Part shown: piece after piece, positions 1 to 8,900 of the stretch
How positions within the stretch are numbered: the stretch's first letter is position 1
How the letters are laid out: each line of letters starts with the position of its first letter
The notes under the pieces: generated by a model
What the model was told of the DNA's origin: nothing
Databases searched by the model: none
What the model saw: the letters and a program-made list of their open reading frames with translations, nothing else
From: Mesorhizobium sp.
GTDB lineage: Bacteria > Pseudomonadota > Alphaproteobacteria > Rhizobiales > Rhizobiaceae
DNA length: 64,000 nt
Assembly: GCA_004020545.1 (NCBI GenBank)
Contig: SAQE01000028.1
Span: 1 to 64,000 of the forward strand
Reading direction: 5' to 3'
Position numbers and translations under genes: made by a program

Positions 1-51
1 CATCCCTTCTCCCTCGAGAAGACGGGCCACGAAACGAAGACGTTCCTCCAT
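1..51 (-). CDS. IS481-type transposase, N-terminus only (runs off window)
   Basis: The first 17 codons on the minus strand, starting at the ATG at 51-49, read MEERLRFVARLLEGEG. This resembles the usual N-terminus of IS481-family DDE transposases, just before their helix-turn-helix. The rest lies left of the window, so whether the catalytic part is intact cannot be judged. The assignment rests on a short stretch and the nature of the upstream DNA. Confidence 0.6.
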   Translation of the reverse strand, partial: MEERLRFVARLLEGEGM

Positions 52-146
52 CACCGAACACTCTCTCCACGGCATCAACACCTCCGGCCAAAGCCAAAAG
101 TGTTACCCATGTGTCCGGTACGTTCCGTCACCTATGTCTCGGGTCG
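1..146 (-). mobile_element. End of an IS481-type insertion sequence
   Basis: Upstream of the transposase start are two imperfect 14-bp direct repeats, GTTACCCATGTGTC at 102-115 and GTCACCTATGTCTC at 127-140. Repeats of this kind occur at the ends of such elements. Similarity to an IS110 transposase begins again at about 147, so the element boundary is probably near 140-146. The exact terminal inverted repeat and target duplication cannot be fixed without the other end. Confidence 0.5.
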
Positions 147-317
147 CTCATTCTCCAAATCGAGGAACACGGCGTTAAGATTGCGCCGGTGCGTTAGCAA
201 AAGCCCCTTGCGGTAGCAGCTTTCCGATTTAATGCTGGCCTGGCGAAACCAGCCCGCACGCATCATATGGGCAGTGCCCAGCGCATCGGCCTTGTCGGTT
301 ACGGCGACGAGACGAAC
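147..317 (-). pseudogene. IS110-family transposase fragment
   Basis: About 57 codons on the minus strand read like the internal part of IS110/IS116 transposases. The recognisable blocks are DKADALGTAHMMRAGWFR, then LLLTHRRNL and FLDLENE. In the family this segment contains the DK-DA-A-MMR motif and the LLL-R block. There is no start, DEDD catalytic region or C-terminus. The frame ends at the IS481-type end (about 146) on one side and at the pcm leader (about 320) on the other. It is a dead fragment, split or trimmed by the neighbouring element. Confidence 0.65.
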
Positions 318-366
318 AGGATATAAAGCTATTTGGCAGCAGCTGGTCGAGGAAAGCCTCACCGTC

Positions 367-1041
367 ATGAAACCCATGAACGAAGAGCATCTTGCGATTC
401 TACGCAGGCACATGGTCGAGATGATTGCGATCCATGCCGACCTTGCAAGCGAAGAACTCGGCAAGGCAACACTCGATGAGCGGGTGATGGCATCGATGCG
501 GCGGGTCCCGCGACATCTCTTCGTGCCAGCTGCGGTCGCGCCTTATGCCTACCAGGACATGCCGCTGCCGATCGGCTTCGATAAGACGGTCTCGCAGCCC
601 TTCATTGTCGCTCTGATGACCGATCTCCTCGCTCCCCAACCGCACGAAACGGTGCTCGAGATCGGGACTGGCCTGGGTTATCAATCCGCGATCCTCGCGG
701 AACTCGCAGGACAAGTTTGGAGCGTTGAAATCATCGAGGAATTCGCCAGCCATGCCGAGGCTCTGCTGCGGGGCCTTGGCTTCTCGAATGTCGCTATTCG
801 CGTCGGAGACGGGTCTCGCGGCTGGCCCGAGCACGCCCCGTACGACAAGATCCTGGTTAGCGTGGCGGCTGAGCGGACGCCGCCGGCTTTGCTGAAACAG
901 CTCAAGCCAGGGGGACGCCTTGTTCTGCCTTTGGCGTCTGAAGAGGCACAGTTTCTGACCGTCATCGACAAGAATGCGGCAGGGCAATTCAAGACTCGGA
1001 AAGTCATCCCGGTTCGGTTCAGCCGGCTAGAAACTGTCTAA
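367..1041 (+). CDS. pcm: Protein-L-isoaspartate O-methyltransferase
   Basis: This 224-residue protein is a PCMT-family enzyme, which methylates isoaspartyl residues in damaged proteins using S-adenosylmethionine in the cytoplasm. The SAM-binding motif VLEIGTGLGYQSAIL and the family block upstream of it (VPRHLFVP, then QPFIVALMTDLL) are clear. An upstream in-frame ATG at 232 would add 45 residues that lie over the transposase scar. The ATG at 367 is preferred because GAGGAAAG stands about ten bases before it and it gives the normal family length. The gene stands alone, and its original promoter region appears to have been replaced by mobile-element debris. Confidence 0.85.
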   Translation: MKPMNEEHLAILRRHMVEMIAIHADLASEELGKATLDERVMASMRRVPRHLFVPAAVAPYAYQDMPLPIGFDKTVSQPFIVALMTDLLAPQPHETVLEIGTGLGYQSAILAELAGQVWSVEIIEEFASHAEALLRGLGFSNVAIRVGDGSRGWPEHAPYDKILVSVAAERTPPALLKQLKPGGRLVLPLASEEAQFLTVIDKNAAGQFKTRKVIPVRFSRLETV

Positions 1042-1130
1042 TGAGGCGCACGACTGGTGCGACTTCACTTTTGTGACCATCAGCCGGGTGCAAGCAGCTC
1101 CGCGCTCTTCTCGTCGCAGTCCTCCGACTG

Positions 1131-1514
1131 TCAAACCCGATCCTCGTAGAACTCAATGGGGAGACCGTCGGGGTCTGCCACGAAAGTAAACGAACGTCCC
1201 GTGTGTGGGTCTATGCGGATAGGCTCAACGTCGACGCCCCGTGCCCGAAGCAACCGGGCTGTCGCCTCTACCGAGTCCACCGAGAATGCTACGTGTCGTA
1301 GTCCGCATGCCTCAGGCCTGGTCGGCCGGCTGGGTGGCATGGGAAAACTGAACAATTCGATCTGGACAGGACCATGCCGCAAGTCGCACTTCCAAGATTG
1401 TTTTTCGGCGCGCCAATTCTCGTCGATGATGACGAAATCGAGTTTATTGTAGAACTGCTTCGACAGCTCGTAGTCGCTGCAGATGATTGCAATATGATGG
1501 ATTCCTAGAAGCAA
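1131..1514 (-). CDS. VOC (glyoxalase/bleomycin-resistance fold) protein, YaeR-like
   Basis: The protein of about 127 residues matches the single-domain VOC family close to E. coli YaeR. It has HHIAIICSDYELSKQFY at the start, then ELFSFP, RPEACGLRHVAFSV and DPDGLPIEFYE. The four expected metal ligands (two His, two Glu) are present, so a metal-dependent lyase, isomerase or dioxygenase type reaction is possible, but the substrate is unknown. There is no ATG at the natural start. A TTG at 1514-1512 with GTGGGG upstream is the likely start. The frame stays open upstream into the decayed cyclase, so the original start was probably altered by the rearrangement. Confidence 0.7.
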   Translation of the reverse strand: MLLGIHHIAIICSDYELSKQFYNKLDFVIIDENWRAEKQSWKCDLRHGPVQIELFSFPMPPSRPTRPEACGLRHVAFSVDSVEATARLLRARGVDVEPIRIDPHTGRSFTFVADPDGLPIEFYEDRV

Positions 1515-1566
1515 CGAACCAACCCCACATGAGCATGGACAAGCCTGACGCCGCAGATAATAGCAG

Positions 1567-1896
1567 GCTTGGTTCAAAGAGAAGGACTGCCACGCCGAGG
1601 TCGGTGTCGCCCGATACGTCGCACAGGCCACAAACGTAGTGGGTCTTCAGCGTGCGCAGAGCGCCGAAACTATCAAGCACCATCCCGGACTGGGGACAGA
1701 GCACACCCCAACTCGTGTCGAACAAGCCACAGCGGGCGGCATGGAGGAAGAGGTCGATTGCTTCAGGCTCGGCGATTGCGCGATCGCGAGCAAAGGCCAG
1801 CGGATTAACACGATAGCGTGAGTGGTCGTCGGCGCTCTTGATCAGCGTCTCGAATTTCGAGATGACGCGTGGACTCCAGGCTCGCGCCTGCTCCAC
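1567..1896 (-). pseudogene. Remnant of a DUF5939-type class III adenylate cyclase (N-terminal domain only)
   Basis: About 110 codons align with the N-terminal domain of the intact cyclase at 12653-14068. Compare FLHAARCGLFDTSWGVLCP with FLHAARVGIFDISWNVLCP, then VLDSFGALRTLKTHYVCGLC with VLDTNATLKTLQKDEYTCSLC. The first Cys pair is damaged (CPQSG instead of CPGCG) while the second (CGLC) survives. Similarity stops at about 1567 and there is no catalytic domain; the frame runs into the start of the VOC gene. This is a decayed second copy of that cyclase family. Its N-terminal domain in this family holds a zinc-ribbon-like Cys4 site. Confidence 0.75.
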
Positions 1897-2039
1897 GTTG
1901 GATCCCCAACCTTGCCTCGCGACAGCCTGCTAAAAACCAGCGCGACGCGAATGGATTTGAGTTTCTTTGTTGTACGACAGTCTTGACAGAGCAGTGCTGC
2001 CATCTGATGCCGTCATGCGTTTTGACATTCCGAAGCTCG

Positions 2040-2315
2040 ATGATCCAGGACAATGCTCCCGTAAGCGTTGCGGTACCGACGGCCAATGCCAAGCAGACCA
2101 TCGGCGCAACGCTTGCCAGCACCCGCCGGCAGATTTGCCTGGCACCGGAGATGGTTGTAGTGGACCACGGCTCGAGAGACGGATCGGGTTCGACGCCCTA
2201 TGTCAGGCGCGGGAGACTGTTTGGACGCAGCGTCCCTGAAAACCGTTTCCTTTGGCAGGAAATCGCCGGCTATGTTTTGGAACTCTTGTTCTCCCTTCGA
2301 AGCAGGCACGGGTAA
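2040..2315 (+). pseudogene. Remnant of a family 2 glycosyltransferase N-terminus
   Basis: From the ATG at 2040 the reading gives VSVAVPTANAKQTIGATLAS and then EMVVVDHGSRDGS. This is the start of a GT-A fold: beta strand, then the VVVD-GS-DGS nucleotide-sugar motif. The key Asp pair of the motif is partly altered (VDDGS to VDHGS). After about 2190 the similarity ends, and the frame closes at 2315, just before the full-length glycosyltransferase gene at 2322. The fragment looks like a truncated relative of the first domain of that gene. Confidence 0.65.
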
Positions 2316-2321
2316 GACGGC

Positions 2322-5219
2322 GTGGCGCATAATCCCTTGGTTTCAATCGTGGTTCCTGCGCACAACGCCGAGGCAACGCTGGCGCGCGCACTCGATTGCC
2401 TCGTCGGTCAGGACACACCGGATTGGGAGGCGATCATCGTCGACGACGCCTCCACGGACCGCACCCCCGCGATCATCGCGGGTTATGTGGAGCACGATGC
2501 CCGATTTCGCACGTTGAGCTCTTGCGCGTATAGCGCCGCCGGCGCGCGCAATAGAGGGATTTCGATAGCGCGCGGCCAATGGCTCATGTTTCTGGATGCG
2601 GACGATTGGGTGGATGCCAGCTTTCTTGCGAAAATGCTGACCGCACTGAAAGCCGCTCCCGATGCGGTGGCCGCCTATTGCGGCTCTCGGCGCATGATGC
2701 CCGATGGCGAACTCACCCCGTCGAGCATCGCAACGGAGGTTGCGAGCCAGCCCTTCGAAACATTCGCCCGCCGGTGTGCCATCCGCGCTCACGCGCTGCT
2801 GGTCGAGCGGAAGACAATTGTCGAGTTGGGCGGTTTCGATGTGTCGCTGCGCACTTGCGAGGACTGGGACCTGTGGCAGCGCCTCGCGCGTCTCGGCAAA
2901 CGTTGGCTGATGGTCGACGAACCGCTCGCTTTCCATCAGGTCAGCCCCAACTCGCTCTCCCGCAATTCGGCGCAGATGCTGGCAGATGCGGAAATCGTGA
3001 TCGCCCGCGGCTTTTCTCCTGATCCGAGGGTCGAACACCCGGCATCGGCTCACGCCAATGGAGCGATCGAGGCGAACGGCCGCACCGCTGCCGAAGCGCT
3101 CGCGTGGTTCGCGTTGTGGAACGCCGCGTCGGATTGCGGCCGCGGCTTGCGCTCGATCAACCCGCAGTTCCTGCGCGCACTCCCGGCAGGACGTAAATGG
3201 GTGCGTGAGATCGCCGAGGTGGTCTTAGATGGCCTTATGGTAGGAAGCTTATCGGTGCCAGCCCAATTGGCTGCCAGGTGGGACAAGTTCGGCGGCCCCC
3301 TCACCGAGTTGGTCATCGAACTCGGCAAGGTCTGGGACGATCCCGCAGCGGGTCGCCGCGTCCAGTATCACCTTGAGCAAATGCTTCTTGACTTCGACGA
3401 CCTTGCTGCTCCGCGCAGACTGGCGCTGACGCTCGGAATTCGCGTCGACGCTCGAAATCCGACCGCGATCGAATTGCCGGAAGGAATCGATCAAATTTAT
3501 GCCTGTCTGATGATCGATGGCCGTATCGAGGCTCGCGTACAGTTTGGCGTGCTCGGGAAAGTGACAAGGCGTCATTGGATTGAATTGGCCTCACAGGGCG
3601 GCGGTGCCGACAAGTCAAACAGGTTTGCAGCCGACGCATCGTTGTCCAGAGCGGAACACCGGTCTGATCGGGACAGCCATTTCGGCAAGCTCGCGCGATT
3701 GGCCACTGAAGCGCAGGGGCTGGTTCGGTCGAGCGCCGAACCTGCAGAGCCTCTTGCACCGCCGCGCCGTACACGGGCCGTGGAAGGGCACGACAAGGAT
3801 CGCTCGTCATTCTGGAATCGCCATTTCGCGACCGAGGACCCCTGGAACTACGGTTCGCCTTATGAGCAGGAAAAATATGAGCGGCAGCTCCAAATTCTGC
3901 CTGCCGGTCCTATCGGACGGGCGCTTGAGCTGGCCTGCGCGGAGGGCCACTTCACGCGGCAGTTGGCGCCGCGAGTGGGCCATTTGATCGCAACTGACAT
4001 CTCCAACGTAGCCGTCGAGCGGGCGCGCGCGCGATGCAGCGATCAGCCGAATGTTGATTTCGGTGTACTGGATTTCTCTGCGGACACGCTTCCGGGTGGG
4101 ATGGATCTGATCGTCTGTTCGGAAGTGCTCTACTACCTGGATGATCTCGCCGAGTTGCGGCGCATCGCCAAAAAACTTGTTGAGGCGTTGGCGCCTGGCG
4201 GCAGTCTCATCAGCGCACACGCATTCGTGCTCCGAGACAATGTTGAAAGGACGGGCTTCGACTGGAACACATTCGGCGCACAGGCGATCTCGGAAACGCT
4301 GGCAGCGACCGGAGGCCTTGTCCTCGAGCAATCGATCCAGACCGAGCTCTATCGCATAGACCGCTTCCGCCGCCTGTCGCCAGACGACGTGGCGACGGAA
4401 CCGATGATTGATCATGTGCCAATCCGTGCGCCCATCGGTATTGGGATCGCGCGAAATATCGTCTGGGGCGGAGCACGGGCCTTGCGCCGCGACGTTGCAC
4501 GCAGCGAGCGGCGGCAGCGTATCCCTGTCCTCATGTATCACGGCGTCGCCGATGATGGTCCAGCAGCGCTCGCCCGTTTTCGGTGCACGCCCGCTGCATT
4601 CGCCAGCCAGATAGCATGGCTGCGCGCCAATGGCTTTCACGCGATCATGTCCGAGCAGCTGGAATGGTCCATCGCCAACCGTCAACCTTTCGCTGGCCGC
4701 CCGGTGCTCATCACCTTCGACGACGGCTTCCAGAATTTTGCCGACCACGCTTGGCCGATCTTGCGCGCCAACGACCTGACCGCGGAAGTGTTCCTGGTGA
4801 CGGACTTGGTGGGTGAAACTGCGCGATGGGACGCCGTCAGCGGTCCGCCGACGCAGCTTATGGACGCCGGAACGGTGCGACGCCTCTCCGGCGAAGGTGC
4901 GTTCTTCGGAAGCCATCTGGCGACGCATCGCGCGATCGATGGTCTATCGAGCGCCGACCTGGCCGCCGAGCTCCTGCGCTCTCGTATGTTCGTCGAACGG
5001 TGGACCGGTCGGCCAACCGTGACGTTCGCTGCACCTTTCTCTGTCACCGACCGAAGGCTTGGCCGGCTGGCCAGGGAGTGCGGCTATCGGATCGGCTTCG
5101 GCGGCAGACATGGGCCGGCGGACCTCGATTGCGATCCCATCGACCTTCCGCGCATCGAGATTCGCGGGGATCGCTCGCTCGATGACTTTGTCGCCCGTCT
5201 CGAGGCCGTGCTCGAATGA
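2322..5219 (+). CDS. Three-domain glycan enzyme: GT2 glycosyltransferase, NodS-like methyltransferase, NodB-like deacetylase
   Basis: This 965-residue protein joins three enzyme domains. Residues 5-240 are a family 2 glycosyltransferase with IIVDDASTDRT and the metal-binding FLDADDW. Residues 240-490 have no recognised domain. Residues 495-690 are a SAM methyltransferase of NodS type (FWNRHFATEDPWNYGSPYEQ, then ALELACAEGHFT). Residues 733-965 are a carbohydrate esterase 4 (NodB homology) domain with LMYHGV, the catalytic TFDDGF and SHLATH. In Nod-factor synthesis NodS N-methylates and NodB deacetylates chitooligosaccharide, so modification of an amino sugar on a glycan is plausible. There is no signal peptide; it probably acts in the cytoplasm or at the inner face of the membrane. 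It stands alone between gene remnants and a convergent peroxiredoxin gene. Confidence 0.85.
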   Translation: MAHNPLVSIVVPAHNAEATLARALDCLVGQDTPDWEAIIVDDASTDRTPAIIAGYVEHDARFRTLSSCAYSAAGARNRGISIARGQWLMFLDADDWVDASFLAKMLTALKAAPDAVAAYCGSRRMMPDGELTPSSIATEVASQPFETFARRCAIRAHALLVERKTIVELGGFDVSLRTCEDWDLWQRLARLGKRWLMVDEPLAFHQVSPNSLSRNSAQMLADAEIVIARGFSPDPRVEHPASAHANGAIEANGRTAAEALAWFALWNAASDCGRGLRSINPQFLRALPAGRKWVREIAEVVLDGLMVGSLSVPAQLAARWDKFGGPLTELVIELGKVWDDPAAGRRVQYHLEQMLLDFDDLAAPRRLALTLGIRVDARNPTAIELPEGIDQIYACLMIDGRIEARVQFGVLGKVTRRHWIELASQGGGADKSNRFAADASLSRAEHRSDRDSHFGKLARLATEAQGLVRSSAEPAEPLAPPRRTRAVEGHDKDRSSFWNRHFATEDPWNYGSPYEQEKYERQLQILPAGPIGRALELACAEGHFTRQLAPRVGHLIATDISNVAVERARARCSDQPNVDFGVLDFSADTLPGGMDLIVCSEVLYYLDDLAELRRIAKKLVEALAPGGSLISAHAFVLRDNVERTGFDWNTFGAQAISETLAATGGLVLEQSIQTELYRIDRFRRLSPDDVATEPMIDHVPIRAPIGIGIARNIVWGGARALRRDVARSERRQRIPVLMYHGVADDGPAALARFRCTPAAFASQIAWLRANGFHAIMSEQLEWSIANRQPFAGRPVLITFDDGFQNFADHAWPILRANDLTAEVFLVTDLVGETARWDAVSGPPTQLMDAGTVRRLSGEGAFFGSHLATHRAIDGLSSADLAAELLRSRMFVERWTGRPTVTFAAPFSVTDRRLGRLARECGYRIGFGGRHGPADLDCDPIDLPRIEIRGDRSLDDFVARLEAVLE

Positions 5220-5296
5220 ACGGTGAAATGTCTAGTTTTGTAACAAATTGGTTCCGCTTTTCGTTCAGTGTCCCGCCCGTCACCTCGTTCGCAAAT

Positions 5297-5977
5297 CTAT
5301 TGGGCGACCTGGGACACGGCTGACATCAACTCCTGCGGGTTTGGCGCCGTAAACATGTATCGCCCACCCTCCGGAACCTCCGTGAAGCTCCAGCGGACGA
5401 TCCCCTGCCGGTCCAGGAGGAACTGACCGATCAGTTGTCCGTGTCCCGTCGCCATCATCTGCTCGTCGACTTCGGTCACTTCGTAATGGTCCTTCTTGTC
5501 GAGGAATTCGCTGGCCGCAAAAGGATCCATAGGACCGGGCAACTCGCCTGGTAGGTCGACCCGCATATCCTTTGCCGCTGCCATCGAGACCTTGTACGGC
5601 CAGCTCGTCTCGTTTTCGGTGAATTCGAGATTGGGCAGTCCAAAGGCACGATGTGAAGCGCGTTCAGGGTCGGAGGCCGCAAGCAGATTAGGCATCGGGT
5701 GGTAGCGGAAATAGAGCCGCGCCCGCTCGATCGGCGTGTTGACCACCGTCAGGCTCCCCACGCCCTTTTCGCGCAGCTCCGGATCAAGCCGCGCCTGGGC
5801 GGCGATATGGCGCCGGCAAAACGCACAATGCAGACCTCGAAACAGGCCGACCAGCACGGGTTTCTGTCCGCGAAAGTCGTCAAGCGCGATCTTCCCTTCC
5901 TGGGTTATGGCGTCGAGTACCACGTTCGGCGCACGATCGCCCGGTTGAAGCGGTACCAAGTCACTAGGCGCGGACAT
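5297..5977 (-). CDS. AhpC/TSA-family peroxiredoxin-like protein
   Basis: This 226-residue protein has a thioredoxin fold of the AhpC-TSA type. It opens with LQPGDRAPNVVL and carries the presumed active site GLHCAFCRRH, a CxxC pair at about residue 53. Such proteins reduce peroxides or act as thiol oxidoreductases in the cytoplasm. The ATG at 5977 was chosen because GGGAGG lies just upstream; an open frame continues further but shows no similarity. It begins 19 bases after the end of the cyclase-ATPase gene on the same strand, so the two are probably co-transcribed, which would link redox handling to that cyclase. The peroxidase substrate is not known. Confidence 0.75.
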   Translation of the reverse strand: MSAPSDLVPLQPGDRAPNVVLDAITQEGKIALDDFRGQKPVLVGLFRGLHCAFCRRHIAAQARLDPELREKGVGSLTVVNTPIERARLYFRYHPMPNLLAASDPERASHRAFGLPNLEFTENETSWPYKVSMAAAKDMRVDLPGELPGPMDPFAASEFLDKKDHYEVTEVDEQMMATGHGQLIGQFLLDRQGIVRWSFTEVPEGGRYMFTAPNPQELMSAVSQVAQ

Positions 5978-5996
5978 TTCCAACCTCCCACCCCGG

Positions 5997-8900
5997 CTAG
6001 TCGAGAAAAGGCAGCACCACGAGCGCTTCCGGGTCGAGCCCGTGCTGGGCGCATACACCCTGCGCCAGGGAAAAGTAGCGTTCGGCCTCGGCCAGATTGT
6101 CGCGGTCGAGATTGAGCGTTGCGAGGCCATCATAGCACGGAAACAGCAGTTGGGGCTCGCCCGATTCGCGGGCTACGTCGAGCGCTTCGTGGAACAAGCC
6201 AACCGCCAGCTCCGGACGGCCGTTGCACTGGTGGATCTGCCCAAGCACGATCAACGGCACCGGCAGGTGCTCGCGCTGGTCGAGCGCCCGGTCGATCTCG
6301 ATGGCTTTCTCGGCAGCAGGCACGCCCTCCGTTGGACAGCGATCCGTGAACGTACAACAGGCGACCGCCAGATTGGCGAGAAGGCGCGCCTGGAAACCCA
6401 AATCACCAATATGGCGCGCCACTTCAAGGCCGCGCCGACAGACCTCCATCGCCTTTGCCGGATCGATGGTCGTGTAAAGCACGCCGAGATTGGTGTAGCC
6501 GCGGCAGGCCGTGCCCAGCAGACCGGCGGCTTCGGCCAATTCAATGCTGCGCTCAACCTGACGCACGGCTTCATGGCTTCGCCCAAGGCGAGCCAGCGCA
6601 ACAGCCTTGGTATTGAGTGCCTCGGCGGTCACAAGAGTGGCGTCACGCCCTACCTCGGAGACGTGCTCCGTTGTCAGAGAGCGTACGCAATCCAGCGCCG
6701 CGTCCGCCCATTTTGCCGCGAGAGCGTTATCTCCGCTGCGGAACGCCTGTCGGCCACGTTCTTGCCAGAGATGCGCCTGCTCGACCGGGGCATCCGCCCC
6801 ATCGAGGAGCGCTGCCGCTTCAGCATAGCGGGATTCTGCGCTGTCCCGCTTGCCGACGTCCCAGAGCAGCCGACCGATCTTACGCAAAACTCGCGCCGAG
6901 GCGACACGATCGGCTGACTCGCGGTACGCCTGCAACACCGTCTCGTAGTGATGGTGCGCGATCTCGCGGCGGCCTAACGGGCCGCTCAAATCGGCAATGC
7001 GCTCTGCAATTGCCAGTTTGAGCGGTGTTTGCCCGGTCGCGCCCAACGCAGTCAGTGCTCGCTCGTAGAAACGAAGGGCGTCGTCGTTGGCATATATCAT
7101 ACGAGCGCGATCGCCCGCCGCCTGCAGGTAATGCGCGCCCTTCTCCCGCTCGGCGCTCTGTGCGAAATGATGACCGAGCACGGTCAAATCCTCGAGCCGT
7201 TCCGGCTTGTCGCCGCACAGTTGCTCCAAGGCAGCACCGACCCGCCCGTGGATGTCGGTCCGGCGTTGCAGGAGCAGATTCTGGTAGATCACGTCCTGCA
7301 GCAACGTTTGCGTAAAGCGGTAGCTTTGCGACGAGACCGAGCCTGATCCGGCGACCTCCTCGATGATTTCCGCATCGCAAAGCAATTCGCAGCCGGCTTC
7401 CAGGCGGCCGGGATCGGCTGTCACGGCTTTCAGAAGTGTGGCATCGAAGCGCGGCCCGATCACCGCGGCTTCCTGGGCCAACCGGCGCACCTCTTGGGGC
7501 AGCCGGTCGACGCGGGCAAGCAACATCGCCTGGATAGTGGCGGGAATGCCGGTTGCGACCTCACCTGCCACAGTCCGCCATCGCTGGCCCTCGCGCATCA
7601 GTACACCGCGATCGATAAGGCCGCGAACGATCTCTTCCACAAAAAGAGGGTTGCCGCCCGCGCGCTCGAGGATCTGGTCGACAAGCCCGCCTGCGGAGTT
7701 TACCCAGCTCTCGCCGAAAAGCGCCGCCAGCAGGCTGCGTCCGTCATCACGGTTGAGCGGCGAAAGTCTGAGCGCTGTGTGACTGACCCGACTTGAGTCG
7801 AGCTGGTCGTTGTGCGGCGCCGGACGATGCGTGACCAGCAACATCAACCGCGTGCGTTCCAACCTGTCCATCACGAAATGTAGTGCCTCGAGCGACACGG
7901 CATCGGCCCAGTGCAGGTCCTCGACGACAATCAACAGCGGCGACAACGCAAGCCGCCGTTCGACGATGGTGCGGACTGCGTAGAGAATTTGCCGCCGCAA
8001 CTGCTCGGGCTCGACATGCTGCAAGGTGGCGTCGGGGTCGCCAAGGCCAAGCACGTGGTAGAGCAAAGGCATCAGCCGCTTCGCCTCCTCGCCCTGCAGG
8101 CCGAGATCGGCAAGCAAGCCTGCGAGCTTGCCCCGCATTTCGTCTCCACTGTCGTTTTGCATCATGCCGGCAGCGCTGCGCACCACTGCGCCCAAGGCGC
8201 CATATGATTGTTCGCCCAGCGGTGAGCACGTGGCCTGCCGCACGGCGACGTTGCGAAAACGATCCTCGTCGCCGACGCGGGCGACGAACTCCTTCACCAG
8301 CCGCGATTTCCCGATACCGGCTTCTCCGACGAGGCGAACAAGTTGGGCCGAGCCGCCGCACGCCTGATCAAGGCATGCCAGCATTCTGTTGAGCTCCGCA
8401 TCACGACCTATTATCGGTGCGCTGAGACCGAGCGCCTCGAGCCCACGCGCTGCACGCGGCGCCGCAAGCGGTGCTTCCAGTCGATGGACGAGCACACTGC
8501 CGGCCTTGCCGCGAAGCACGACATCACCCAGCGACTCGTAAGAGAAGGCATACCGGGTCAGCCTGTGAGTGAGTTCGCCGACCAGCACCTCACCCGGTGC
8601 GGCCAGCGATTGCAGGCGTTGCGCCGTATTCACGGTGTCGCCGGTCACCGAATAGGATTTGGCGGTGCCAATGCCCAATCCGCCGGTGACGACCGGACCG
8701 GTGTTTATGCCTATGTGGAGTAGCAGTGGCGAGCCGGAGTTTGGGGCCCTTTCGCCGAGCCGCGTCGTCCGGGCCATCATGTCGAGCGCGGCGCGAAGCG
8801 CACGTTCCGGATCGTCCTCATGCGCGACCGGCGCACCGAACAAAGCGAGCAGTGCATCGCCGATGAATTTGTCGACGAACCCCCCGAAGTTTCGCACGGC

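Noticed and set aside
3807..4928. A 373-codon open frame on the minus strand
   Set aside because: It is antisense to the GT2-NodS-NodB gene, shows no similarity, and is the usual result of high GC content opposite a real gene.
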